From Prunella strophiata (Eukaryota > Chordata > Aves > Passeriformes > Prunellidae), in NCBI GenBank assembly GCA_036583965.1, contig JAZBQD010000015.1:70720330-70784329 (forward strand): a stretch of 64,000 bases of DNA, in the 5' to 3' direction. A program made the translations under genes and the position numbers. Below are positions 12,601 to 25,335 of the stretch, in pieces (within the stretch, counting starts at the first letter, position 1; each line of letters begins with the position of its first letter). The notes under the pieces were generated by a model. That model was not told where the DNA came from. It ran no database searches and saw only the letters and a list, made by a program, of their open reading frames with translations.

Positions 12601-15600
12601 AGTGTAAGACCACTGTGTTTATCAGAGAACTCTAGAATGATGGCAACTGGCTTTTCCAATAAATCACAGATATTCCTTCCTTCTATGCCCATTGTGTCAT
12701 AGTCAGTAGAAAGGCAAACATGTCTGTGGTTATTGCATCTAATATTTGTCTTTCAGAGCTGTGAGATACTGCAAATCAGCTGAAGAGCAGCATCTTGCTT
12801 CTGTGGCAGGCTGGGACTTACATCAGGATGTCTTGCATGTAACCCTGTTTGCAGCTGCTGTATTTGAGAGAGACTCTGGTTGGCTTAGCAGTAATATGGG
12901 CATAGGTCCATATCCAGACTGGCATTCAGATGCCTAAGGTGACAATTCTAATGACAATTTAAATTCTCAGGGTGTAAGTCTTTAGAGCCTTTTGTAGCCA
13001 GACCCATCTAGCTCTTGAAGCATCCTTAATTTGTTGAGCATGTCAGCTTTGGCATCAACATCCATGTTCCTCTTGTGAGAAAATGAACTCTGAGCATTAT
13101 CAGCTGTACTCAGAGTTGCCACCATAGCAACAATATGGCCCAATGTGTTCACAGTTTTTACCATGGGGGTGGGATTTTACTATCCCTGGCAAGACTCTCC
13201 TCAGGTAAATTATGTTCTATCATCTGTCTGCTGACTGTTGTGCTGCCTTTGTCTCCTTAAAACTCTGTTGACTCACCTCAACAAAACTAAGAAATTCTAT
13301 CCTGGCTTTGTCCATATCTTTGGGATTCAGGTGTGTTCCCAAGAGGGTCTGTGAAGCAACCTTATGTCACTGCCCAGCAAAAAAAAAGGAGAAAAAGTAT
13401 TTCACTCTCTTCTGCTCCTCTGGATGACTGCATAAAAGGGCATTTCCCTCTCACATGCCTTACATTTTACAGACAAGAAAGGGAGACTTCCTCCTAAGAG
13501 TGGAAGAAACCAAAGACCCTACATTTAGCAGTGACTACTCTAGCTTTTTTATCTGAGCACACTGGTTGTGTTGGTGCGCTCACCCAGATGAAGACACAAA
13601 AATATGAGACCTAAATTTTGACTAGCTCACAATACCTGTGCCCTTCTGAAGTTTTTTCTTTCCTGTGGAGTGTTTTAATTTTTTGAGGATGAGTTGGGTT
13701 GTTGTTTGGTTGCTTTTGTCTTCCCTGAGAAGAAGCTGATCCACTTGCAGATTAGAAATATAAAGCAAAAACCCTGATTCTTCCAGAACACTTTCTCCCA
13801 TTCATGGGAGCTACTCACGGAAAATTGAAGCAGATAATTTAAAAAGATTCATGGCAGCATGATGACACTTTCACAAAATTACTATTTTAATCTGCTTGCT
13901 AGCATTTTCTTTCTAAAATGGTGCACATTTTAAAGTCCTTGTAAGGGGACATTTAACATCACAATGACCAAAGAAGGGCAATTAAATATTAGTTAAATTT
14001 GGTTGGTTTATCTTATGGAAATTTGTCACTTAAAACATTTTTTTTTCTTGGGATTCTTGTTTGCTTTTAGACATTTGTATTATGTTGCTGCAGGATTCTA
14101 AAGGAGCAAGGTTGTACTGTCTGTAACACATACCCATTATACAGGGCATTTGACTCTGCAGTAATACACTATTGCAAATATTTGCAGCTTCTATCAGCCC
14201 TGGAGTTAGACCAGCCTATCCTGATTGTTCTATCGGGCACAAGTTTCTAAGACTCCAAGGGGCTTTCCCAAGCAACGTTTAGCCAAATCCTAAATCCCAA
14301 ATATCAAAATTGTCCTCTGGGCATGTCTCCCCTTTTTTAGGCCCACTGTAGACAGTATCCTGGAAGATCCTTTTAATTTACAAAAATGTCTACTTTATGC
14401 TTTCAAACCAGTGTCCTGAAAGACTTTTTTCATTCCATTATCCATATTTTGATTGTTTTGACAGGAGAAAACAAAAAACAACTTTGTGGGAAGGGAGGCT
14501 GAGTGTTCATCACAGAGACTTTGAAAATGCTAAAAATGAATGGTAAAACATTCTTTCTCTCAAGATTTGTTTCATATTTTAGTCTCTTCAACTCCTCATG
14601 TGTTTGAAATTATTATTTTTTAATAGCAGTGTATCTTCTAGCTCATAAGGAATTTTAAAAATATTTTAAGCATAAATTGTGGTCTCTGCACACTAATCCT
14701 TCCATCAAACATATTTTGTTCCATAAGTTTTTATGTCATATTAATTTCATTAAAGCACTTCCGGAATAAAGTCTGAAGGAATGTGCTTAACATGCACCAT
14801 ATGTTTGTTTTTTCAATGTCTCTCCTATAGGGAAGGATGAGTATAGTGAATTTTTCTTCTCATGTTATTTAATTAGACACATGCAAACTATTCTGAACTT
14901 CTGTAGTTCAAGAAAGAACAAATAAAATAAAAAAATATATTTTTCCCTGATATAAGTTTGTAAAATTCGTAAAAGTCTGTTTTGCATTATTCAGTGCCCA
15001 GTTCTGTCCCTGTGTGAGGTGTGCTTCCTGCGTGGGTGAGATGTGGTGTTCTTGTCAGTGATAAAGCTGGTGAGCACAACTCACTTCAGAATTAAGGGTA
15101 CACTTTCTTTGGTTTATGCCATTTTAATATATAAATACATAACTATTTGTATTTCTTTACAATAGATAGAACCAACAGTAAAGTTCCAAATGTTGTGTCT
15201 TTCACAACATAACCCCCATGAACTGCAAGAATTTGAACTGTCTATTTCTGCAGCATTCAGTCTACACTTAAATGTTCTAAAAAGGTACAGCAAAATACTT
15301 AGTTCTTTTAAGAACCAAATATTACACTGTTCAGAAAAGGATTCCCAAATTCAAAAATAAAGTTTAAGCAAGCTGACATGTGGTGCTTTGGTTACCTGCT
15401 TCTCTTTAGTTAAAATCAATAATTTATTTCCCCAAGTGACCCAACTAGATACCTAAGTTTAATTTTATTAGGTGGAAAATATCACCCATACAAGTAACAT
15501 TTTCTCAGTGGTTTTGTATTCTTCTTCATCAATTTCAGGGACTGATACTTAAGCTAAATATTAAAAAGAAAACATTGAGTGTTTTATGAAAGATTGTGAC

Positions 15601-16936
15601 ACAGGAAGTTTAAAGAAGGAAATACAGAAACTTTAAGTTTGAGAATCGACAAGCTAGAATTACTCAATTTCTTCAAACAGCTTTCTTTTTTTCTATCCTT
15701 ATACTTAGACCCAGCCTGCAGTGGAAATCAAGGAATTCTCGTAGCTGACAAATTTGTCTCCACTATAGCCTGTGGACAGAAAATGGGTTGGAATTAGACA
15801 CATCATTGAAATAGGCTAGCATCCTTCCATGGCTCATGTCCAAAGGGTTATTTGAACAAAGGCACAGAATTGTAAAATTGTTTCTGTGAGAATAGACTTT
15901 ATGACATTAGGCTTAGTTTGATCTCCATCTTCCTTTGCAGTTTTTTGTCTTTTGTTTTTATTTATTGCATATTTATTTCTTGAGCACCAGAAACTGCTTT
16001 TACTTTCTTTATGTCAGCACTTTTGTCACTGGATAATATTTGGTCTCAAGCATTACACATATTTTCATTTAAAACTAAAGCTAAGGATTTTAGAATTGCA
16101 ATTTTAGCTTTCCAGTCCTTACTCAGAATAGTAATTTTCAATCTAATCTGTAGATCTGTAGTCCTACAAAAATTAATATTAAATATGTATAGACATAAAT
16201 TCATTTTAGATCAACATCTCCACTAGAAAAACTTTAGGCAGCACAGAAAAAAAAAAAAGTATTTCTAAAGCCATAGCTTTGATTACTTTAGATCCACATT
16301 TATTCACATAACTACTTTATTCATCCTGTTTGCTGAACTTGCATAGTCATCTCTCTCCCTGCTATGGCACTTAACTGATCAAATTTACTATAACCTGGCA
16401 TTTATCAGTTTACTTTTACTACTCTCTTTTTCCATCTGCTTTGATTTGTTGCCAAAAATCATCTCTTTATATCATTGCAATTAAGCAACTGCTGTTTAAT
16501 TCAAATACTTTTCTTGGTTTAAGCAATTGATTGACAATATTAGACCCTAGAAATTAGCTCCTCCTTTTTTTAAAAAAATTATTCTCTGTTCCTGTCATTT
16601 TCTGATTGTAGTCTGATTGATGCTAATTATTTAATGTTAATCACTGATAATTACCATTCTTTCCAAATGTCTATCCTTTACCCCCAACTTTCTACATTTT
16701 GCTTTTGTGTTTGCATTGAACTTCCTTCAGTAGCTGCTCCAAACCCATTGCTTCTGTATTTTTCATGGATCCTTACCTGAAAACTCTTTTAATTACCCTG
16801 TTAAATGATTATTGGTAAAGAAGGTTACTTTCTTTTCTCTTTGCTTTAAAGGAAAATAGGATGAGTGATACAGTGAGTGTTATCTGACATCAAAGATGGG
16901 TTCTTATAAACGTATATAAATACCTGTATATAAATA
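9601..16936. other. Unique AT-rich non-coding DNA, no gene recognised
   Basis: These 7.3 kb hold no repeat family and no exon that I recognise. At 9661-9704 there are three degenerate copies of a GCTGATGATTCAAACA-like unit. The longest frames (61-79 codons) lack homology that I can name. The 79-codon frame at 10903-11142 begins with a hydrophobic signal-like stretch but has no other support. A direct repeat of GTATATAAATAC (16912-16923 and 16926-16937) ends exactly where the next CR1 fragment begins. Confidence 0.5.
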
Positions 16937-16937
16937 C

Positions 16938-17170
16938 ATTAAGGAAGGTTGATAAGAAGAAGAAGCCAGGCTCTTTTCAGTGCTACCCAGAGACAGGACC
17001 AGAGGAAATGGAGCACATAACACCTCCCTCTTTGGAGATACTCAAAAGCCATCTGACTCAACATGGTCTTGGGCAGCCAGCTCTGGGTAGTCCTGCTTGA
17101 ATAGGGGGTTGGATCAGCTGACCTCCAGAAGTCACTTCCAACATCAGTGCTTTCATGACTATGTGACCAA
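16938..17170 (+). mobile_element. CR1 LINE 3' end with an internal deletion
   Basis: The fragment follows the 3' end of an avian CR1 subfamily different from the copy at 2185-3242. It begins with the block equivalent to GAAGAAGCCAGGCTCTTTTC and the 'gacaggacCagAGGaaatgg' block. It then jumps to the CTTTGGAGATACTCAAAAGC block, so the intervening consensus segment of roughly 100 bases is missing. It finishes with GGGGGTTGGATCAGCTGACC, TCCAGAAGTCACTTCCAACA and a degenerate CATGACTATGTGA terminus. The minus-strand frame of 114 codons at 16939-17283 is antisense to this element and not a gene. Confidence 0.88.
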
Positions 17171-20100
17171 CAGATATTAATTAATCCTGCAGACATCCTC
17201 AACACAGGATTTTCATAAGCAAACTTTCTCCCTTCCCTAAAGCTTCTTATTCTTCCCTGTGAAAAATACTGGTCTCTAGTCACATATAATTTCCAGTATA
17301 TTTTTCACCTTATGTTTCATTTGCTGTCTGACTCATTTGAAATATTTCAGAAATATTCATAATCTGAAAATATTGGTTTTCTCCTTTTTTTTTTTAATAG
17401 CATAAAACTCAGGCTGCTGGAAATCAAGTGGAACACAGAGAATGTGACAAGAGTTATCCACCTTTTTATGCACAGTCAGTATTTCAGATATCAAATTATG
17501 TTCCCTTTCTACTTAATTCTCTTTCCCCTTTGGCCCATTGGACTTGGTTGTTTGAAAGTCTGTGCTTTAAATGCCTTCTTTCCTGACAATGAAATAATAC
17601 AGATTGCATTGGGTATTATAAAATGTGATATCTGGCAAATTGCATTTTAATAGTTTGAAGGAAAGTAATGTAATTTCTCAGCATTCCTAGGCTGTCAAGA
17701 ATAAAGGAGGAATGAGTGGAATTTAACTACAGCAATGGTAGAAAGCTACCTTCAATTTAAATATGCTTTGAGAAGTTTTCGTTTATGATGCCAAAACTCC
17801 ACAGTGCATATAGAATATAAATGAGACCAGGAACATTTTTTTTTTTCTGTGTCTGATGGACAATAACAATCTTGATACATTCCAAAGAAGAGTCTTATAG
17901 AAAGTGGTGATAGTCAATTTGTTTATAGGTAATAATATTGCATTATGTTTGACACTTTCTGATTGAGCTTTGTCAGCAGTTAGTTATTGATGGGAGGAAA
18001 CCTCAGTCAAAAATTTATGTTAATACAGTAGCAAAGAGAGGTACTATTGGTAAAACCTGAAAAAACAGGACAAAATTACTAGTTGTCAGAGAACTGTAAT
18101 TTAAAATGAAGGAAACAATAATTCTTCATTGTATTAATGTATAACCATAAGATTCAAACAATGAGTTTCTGCTCATTGTTTTTGCTTGCACACAGTGTAC
18201 TCCAAATCAGCACTGAAATATATGACAAAATTAAATTGTGGAAATATGTCAATGTTTTTTCATACTCTTAATATTTACCATTTGAAATTACTCTCCCTCA
18301 GGCTGTATCCAAATATGCAAACTTTAGTATCTGCCTGTGATGAATTTCAAATGTTTTCTTTAATTGATGAAATAGAACACCATAAAATAAAATCTTGTGA
18401 TGTATGGTAACAACAAAATATGCCATTAGTCATTTAATACAACTGTCATATTTTCATTCAAACTTAGAAAAAATAATGCCAGGCATCACCTGAGGTATAC
18501 TTTATTATGAAAGCTTAAAATGTTGATAGTATTTTAAATAAAGAAGAGGCTCTCTGAGCTAGAAAGGGGCAGATAATCTTTGCTGGAGGTGTTATGGGAA
18601 AGGTAAAACAAAGGTATAACATTCTTTCTGTATTGCATCCTGGCAGAATTTTAGAATGAATTCCACTGTTGGCCAGCTTTCTGCACACTAACTCACTCCT
18701 AGCAGGATTATTTTGAAGACTTAAAACCTCTGAGCAGCTTCAAAAAGCGTTTTTATCTTACATTAGTCCTTGCTGTCATTCTTTTATTCCTATCCAACTC
18801 CATCAATAAAAAAATGGTCTGATGGTAAAGCACAGAAGTGTTCAATCTTCAGCTACTGACATCCTTGGTGTTTGCAAATCCAGTCTGGATAGAAATGGGT
18901 GATTTTCAACAAATGAAGAGTGACACTTTCTTTTCACTTGCTCTTTGCTATAGAATGAAGCACTTGTTTTCATTCCTAGTTTTATCCTTTAGCCATCAAA
19001 ATTGTCAGTTCAACATTATCAGTTAATGGAAAAACAATTTTCTCCAATTTATCTCTGAGTGATGTTTTCTTGTTCATCTAAAGATTGTACAGACAATGTT
19101 TGGGCACAAAGATAGCCTGCAAGTGTAACAGCTATGGGTAAATGATTGAAAACCTTTCTTGAAAATTTATACTATGAAAATCTTTCTTTCAGGAAATGAC
19201 TGGGTACAAAAGTATCTAGGGATTTGGCTATGGATTCCTCTCAAAATAAATTAGTTGAAGCTCTTCTTGAAATCTCTCTCCAAAAACCTTTCAAAATTAC
19301 CAATTCCCTTATTTGACAGTACTATGACTTCTGCTCTGGTGGTCTTAATATGTACCTTTTCCCATTCTTTCCTTCATTAAATCTCTCTTTCCCTCTTTTA
19401 GTCATAAACAATAACCTTTATGGCCCACGAAATGCCCCTCAAAAAATTGAATATATTCCCAAGAATTCTTTCAAACAACTGACACCCAATTCTAAGGAAC
19501 TTTCAGTACAGTCTTGGTTTACCCTGTTTCTGTTCAATGGAAAAAATAGTACTGGTTGTCCAAAAAAACAAGAAAAGATAAAAGCTTAATTTTGGACAAT
19601 ATTTGGAGAAAGACTCCTGCATCAACACTAGTATTCAAAGAAAAATAGACAGAATCATAATACTCAGTCTCTCTTTTGACAGATATATTTTTCATGGCTT
19701 AGCTGCACATTTAGGTATGCATTTGACTGATTGACATTAGCTATTTGCAGAAGCAGGAAGAAAAATAATGAATAGTTCTGAAATTAGGTTTGTAAAGGCC
19801 AAGCTCCTTCTGCTCTTAAAACTATTATACATGTGCCAAGACCTGCCTTACCTAGTTCACCTTGACTTTCATGCCAGTCTGGTTTCAAAAGGTCTGTGGA
19901 AATGGCTCTTTTTGCCAGTGTGAAGCAGGAACTTTTGAAAATATAAAACAGATGAAAGATGCAGATGTCACAACACACACAAGACTTCCAAGATACTGGA
20001 ATGCTTTTAGGCCAAAATTCCTATAAGTAAAAGAGCACTTGCAAGGATCAGATCTTATCTGTCCTCAACACTCACCAATTTCTGTCCAAGTAAAGTATTT

Positions 20101-20423
20101 TTATGACAACTTTCTGCTGGTAGTGAAGATTTCAGATCAGAATACACATTTATGCAGCTCATGAATGTGTAGCATATGGTTATGGCAAACTAGAAGCTTC
20201 TCAGAAATGAACAAACATCATTTTTAGGGTGCTCTACCTGCTTGCTAGGTTGCAGAGCACAGACACATTGAAAGGTGGGTTTGAGGGTAAAAAGAAGAAG
20301 CAACCATAGAATCAAATCCATTCCTCAAAATGTGGAATTAAAAAAAAATGTTACTAAGAAAGACGCATATGCAAGCTCTAACAGAGTTTGTATCTTCTTA
20401 ATGGGGCACAATACCATTGCTAG
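17171..20423. other. Unique AT-rich non-coding DNA
   Basis: No repeat family or exon is recognised. T runs occur near 17387 and 17840. All frames are below 80 codons and have no recognisable domain. Confidence 0.5.
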
Positions 20424-20480
20424 CAAAAAAAAAACCAAAAAAAAAAAAAAAAAAAAAAAAAGAAAATAAAAAAAGGAAAA
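20424..20480. repeat. A-rich low-complexity tract with an A25 run
   Basis: The plus strand is nearly all A. It includes 25 consecutive A at 20437-20461, followed by GAAAATAAAAAAAGGAAAA. No retrocopy was recognised directly upstream. Confidence 0.9.
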
Positions 20481-22919
20481 TAGTGCAGTCCTAAGTTCTA
20501 ATATGAGCAGATTTCACTAACAACCTTAGCCAAAAGATTATCCATATCAGCTGATGGAAGAGTCCTTCCTATGGACATGAAGGGTAACTTTGCCTTCCTT
20601 TGGATGACTGTGCACTGAAATTCGGCGTTCCTACTGGCAAGAAAAAGCTTCAAATCAATGAAAACTAACCAAGTGAGAGAATGCCTGCAGTCCTATTGAA
20701 CTCATCAGAAATTTATAAATCACAGGCAGAAACAAAACTTTGCTTTTAAAATCATTTGTTTTGCAGAAGGGATATGAGAAAACTCTAAGAGGTGTATGAG
20801 GTTAAAAGACAGATAACAAAGAATGTGGAATGTGTCTTTTGAGACACAGTTATGTGATCACTAAAAATGTCTCTGAAAACTAAGGAAGGAGGGAGAGGCA
20901 GAAAATTAACAACTAATTTTTGGTATTCAACTCCATAAATGCCTAGTTTATCATGTGGTTTGGCTGCATGTTTTACAACATTCAAATTGTCTTTTAAAAG
21001 TCTTTGTTTTCTGTGGAGATTAATTTTGATAAAGATTATATGACATATCAAAGTGGGGAAAGGCTGAGAAAGAAAAAGAGGAAAGGAAATAACTTTTGAG
21101 ATGGAATACAGATCTGTCCAAACCAGAAGAAGAACTTAATGAAAAGCAGAGATAATGAAATACTGAGGGCATTGTAGTGACTGAGAACTCTGAGAGTAGC
21201 TAGTTGATATTAGGAAGTTAATAGCATGATATTGTTTGCATCTGTAAGGGGAAGAATACAGGAATGTGGTGAAGAAACCTTTCATATTTCTGGGGAAGTG
21301 GGGAAAATGGGCCATAGTTAGAATCTGTTTGTCTGTACACACAAGTTTGTAAAGGTGACCAACTGAGCTGGTAGACATTCAATGAAGGCTTTCTGCAGAG
21401 GAAGAAGGGTGCAGGTAGTGGAAAAGTCCTTAAGCCATAAAAACCACAGAAAAAGCCTTGAAAAGATTCACAGTCACCATAGAGCCACACAGAAAATTTT
21501 GATAAAAGTAGAAGAGAGGAAAAGACAGACATGCTTTTTACCAGTTAGTATTCCATTGTAATTGCAAAATTAACAATCTCAAAATGGACAGGTCTTTGTG
21601 GTTCTGCAGAAGCTGGCACTCTACACCCTTGGGAACACTCAAGCTGAAGGAATATTTCAGAGTGGTGCAGAAAGAGAAACAGAAGAAAGAAGTTAGAGCT
21701 GGAGTCTCTAGTTTAAGATTTCCTCCTTTCTGTTTTTATCTTTAAATATAGTTCAGAAAAATTCTGCAAAACCTAGCTTTCTGAACATCCTGCTCTCCAT
21801 CTGACATTCAATCCAGAGGTATGCTATGAAGGTTCAGGAGAATATGGAATGGTTCTGGGAAAGAAGTTTATTTCGGCATTTATGGTTTTGTATTTTTAAA
21901 AAGCAAACTTTTTTGTTGATTGCCTTTGGTATGAAATAAGATAGGAAATTAAAACATTTTTAAAAAGTACAGGGAATGCTTTCCTACCTTCCAGTTGGTG
22001 TGTCTGTAAGAAATCAATTGATATTAAAGCTAAGATCCAGGCAAATTTATGTCAAGCACAGCATGATATTCCAAGGGTGTAAAATGAACACAGCAGAAAA
22101 GACTCTCTCACAGCTATGAGCACTAACTCTGACTGATGGAAGATGGTCAGTGACAAATTTTTTGAAGGTGTCCAGCTGGTAGGATGTTCTTCAGCTTTTC
22201 TCTTACCATCAGTCCATATTTGGATTTCCCATTCCCATATTTGCAGAAAACATATTGCTGATTTCAAGTAGGGAAAAAAAAAAGTAAAAACAAACCCCAC
22301 TTTTTCTTATTTTCTTTCTGCACTAAGAACAAGCAGAGTTAACTGCAAGAATAAAAAAGTATAAATCTCTTTTTTATTTTTGTATGAGACAGCAAGACAG
22401 CAAATGACTCCCATTTGCTGCAAAAATGACAGCACTGTGGGCCAAATGGACTCCAACACAATATTGATTAGGACTATTATAGCCCATCAAGGAATAAATG
22501 GGACAGCAATTTCAAAAATACTCATGTAGTTTATGTGATAGAAAGAGAAAGACAAATTGTTTGACATGGAAACAGCCAAAGCAGCTGGCATTGCATATGA
22601 AAATTATGGATATTAATATGGATATGATATAGCCAAGAAAACTCTGAAAAAGATATTTACAAGTAATTTCACTTAGTTAATTTATTCTTTTATAAGTATT
22701 TGTGTGGGAATTAATTAATACATTCAAAAACACTGCTAAAGAAATTTGAATATACAGAGCCAAATACGTGTAGAGATTCTGTCCGAACAGCCGAAATATT
22801 CCCAGCTCCTCCAGAGCTGTGTGAACACTAATGTCTTCTCTTTTCATGAGCACGTCATCCTACAGAGAATGTAAAAATCATCAGAAATATTACAATGTTT
22901 CCTGAATTGCCTCAGCTTC
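20481..22919. other. Unique non-coding DNA
   Basis: The longest frame is 104 codons on the minus strand (21218-21532). It has no recognisable domain and overlaps another frame in a different register, as chance frames do. No repeat family is recognised. Confidence 0.5.
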
Positions 22920-23240
22920 TCCTCTTCTAAGAAATGTGGTTGTTTTGCAGAGAGCTGGGGCTTACATGGCGCTGCTCCTCTGCTCCATCCCCTGGAGCAT
23001 CCTTCCCAGGCTGGTTGGGCCACTCAGTCTTGGCTCCAGCCTGGGCTAACAGGACTGCTGGGCTCAGGACAGAGGTGACAGTAGGTTGGAAGCAGCCAAC
23101 ACTTTGTGTCAGGAGCCCAGAGCTGTGAGTGGTCAGTTGTACAAGCCCTGGCTGAGGTATTATTCCAGCAGTAGGTTGAACTTGCAGCTCAGAAGTTGAT
23201 GTTGCCTACAAGATGGTTCTGGCCAAATCCAGTGGCAGAA
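22920..23240. other. GC-richer patch of unknown origin
   Basis: This segment is visibly richer in G and C than its surroundings and has few A/T runs. It holds a 64-codon plus-strand frame (22934-23128) with no recognisable domain. It could be an old repeat that I do not recognise, a conserved non-coding element or an untranslated exon. Nothing in the sequence decides between these. Confidence 0.35.
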
Positions 23241-25204
23241 AGCAGCCCTGCTTAGAATGTGAGGCAGGATATTTCTTGCAAAACAGGCACCAGTAATATC
23301 ATCTAGACAGTTTCTTACTCTTTTTTTGAACTCTTACCTTATTTGCATCAGCACTTTGAAAACTTTTCTATTACAGGCTTTTGCATTTTACATCTGTAGT
23401 CAGAGGTTTGTAAATTACAGTTTTTGTACTTTCTGGTGGTTCTGTACCACTCTGCTTTGGATATCAATGCAAACTACAGCTGCATCACTCATTGACCCTT
23501 TTCCTCCAGAATTCCATACAAGAAGGCAGCAATGCCACTGTGAAGTACTTTGCACCATCCTGAGATCAGCAGCTTATATATTTTTGTTCAGTAGTGTTAA
23601 CACGTGATAAGGCTTGAACAAAGTACATAAGTAGCTATTCCACTTTAACAAAAGTCTCAGCATTTTTTATTTCTCTCTAATTGTTATTTCATCTATTTCC
23701 AGCATGCTACTAATTGTCTGAAGTAGTATGGAAGTTTGCATGTAACAAAACACTGTGTTCATTAAGAGCGTAGTAGGCTTTGTCCATTAAGAGTGTACTC
23801 TCCTGTGTAACCATCAGCACTTGTCCTGTTCCATAGGTGTAAATTATTGGAGATGATTGGACCACAAGCTATTGCTGTTCATCATCTCACAGAACACAGT
23901 TTGACTCTGTTTTTATCAAAACAGCTGTAGAAAACAAACAAACAAACAAATAAATTTTCAGATCACAGCTTTTCTTTCCATGAAATGGAATAGAATTTCA
24001 AGATACATACTACTTTTGATTTAAAAACAATGCTGCTGTTAGCTTCTTTTCCTTCAAATCAATAAAACTCACAGAATATAACCAGCTAAGAGCTGAAGAT
24101 ACAATCTGAGAGGTGCTGGACTTTGTTACCCTCTCAGATAAAAATCAATAGCATTTGGAATTAAAAACACAAGCAGTACTTAGGAAAGGACAGTCAGTAA
24201 AGAGCAAACCAGGGGGCTGTCTTACAGCTATAGCAAAGGTTTGCTGGATCTCCTTAGATTAGCTGAGACAACAATACTGCCAAGCTCCTGTTTTATGACT
24301 ATCCAGTGACAACAGACAGCTTGTTTGGATTGCAGCATACAGAAATATATGCACACAGGCTTTTGGACCCTTTTAAAGATAACAACCTTCTTAAACTGTT
24401 ACTTTAAAATTATAAAGGAAGCTAAATATTGGCCCAGTAATTTCAAGTGAGAGGATTAATTTCAATTAATAAGGAGGTAGGAGCCATTCAAATGAGACAG
24501 GATATATTACAGAGGGACTTTAGAGCAATGCAATTATGTATATCTAAAGAGAGCTAACTATTGGCAATATGGCTGAGACACAAAATCTACTCCATGGATA
24601 GGCACAGAAGATCAAGGAGGTAGTCAATGCTCTTTGCCTAAATTAAAATTTTGATAAATGCTCTAACAGAAGCTACTTCTAGAGTAGAGACTGGCCATCC
24701 CACTCCAGAAAGGCATGTCAGCATCTCTGGGGGACAAACACATGGAGTGCTGTGAGCGTGGCAATTGCCTCTCCCTGCATGGTCTGGAGCATGCTGAAGG
24801 GTGACTTCAGCTGGGCCACAGGAAGGTGACAAGGGGTTCAGCTAAGTTTAGGTTTGGCACTTAATACACAGGATTTTAGAGGAGAGGATGGGGAAATGCA
24901 GTTCACAATCCCCCCTTTGAACTGCTAGGCTACATGGTATTGCTGTGATGTGTTCTCCACCAGGATGGACACAATTCCCACTTAAATCCTGCATGATTGG
25001 AGGATTTAAGCAGACTCCATGGTGACTATTTCAGCAACAGATTTGTTCCCTTGAGATCTTCCATAATTTTGTGGTATCTGAAGGATAGAGTTAAAAGTAA
25101 CACTTAAGAGACTTTAAATCTGTGTTAACACTTCTTCAGGGTATTAGTGATGGGTGTTGTGCTTTTTGGAATGACTAAACCAGAGTTGGAATCAACAGCT
25201 TTGC
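23241..25204. other. Unique non-coding DNA
   Basis: No exon or repeat family is recognised. The stretch contains a short CAAA microsatellite at 23932-23954. Frames reach at most 93 codons (23326-23607) and show no domain. Confidence 0.5.
23932..23954. repeat. Short (CAAA)n microsatellite
   Basis: Four to five CAAA units run into TAAA. This is a simple low-complexity repeat. Confidence 0.85.
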
Positions 25205-25335
25205 AGACAAGGTTCCAAGCAACCTAATCTGAATTTAAATTTGGACTGACCTTCAAAGCCTGTCTTGCTTTGAGTGTAGTTTGGATCAGATGGCCTCTAG
25301 AGGACCTTTCCAAAGTAAATTATTAATTATTTTAA
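25205..25335 (+). mobile_element. Degenerate CR1 3' end
   Basis: The most readable part is TTTGGATCAGATGGCCTCTA followed by GAGGACCTTTCCAAAG at 25284-25319. This matches the CR1 3' block in which GGTTGGACTAGATGACCTCC precedes AGAGGTCCCTTCCAACC. The preceding bases, which include AAGCAACCTAATCTGAATTT and a degenerate GACCTTCAAAGCC stretch, fit the CR1 segment just upstream. The terminal microsatellite is replaced by AT-rich sequence. The fragment is old and short. Confidence 0.75.

Noticed and set aside
16939..17283. 114-codon minus-strand frame
   Set aside because: It is mostly antisense to a CR1 3' end and has no recognisable domain.
20275..20469. 64-codon plus-strand frame ending in poly-lysine
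   Set aside because: Its C-terminal part is the A-rich tract at 20424-20480.
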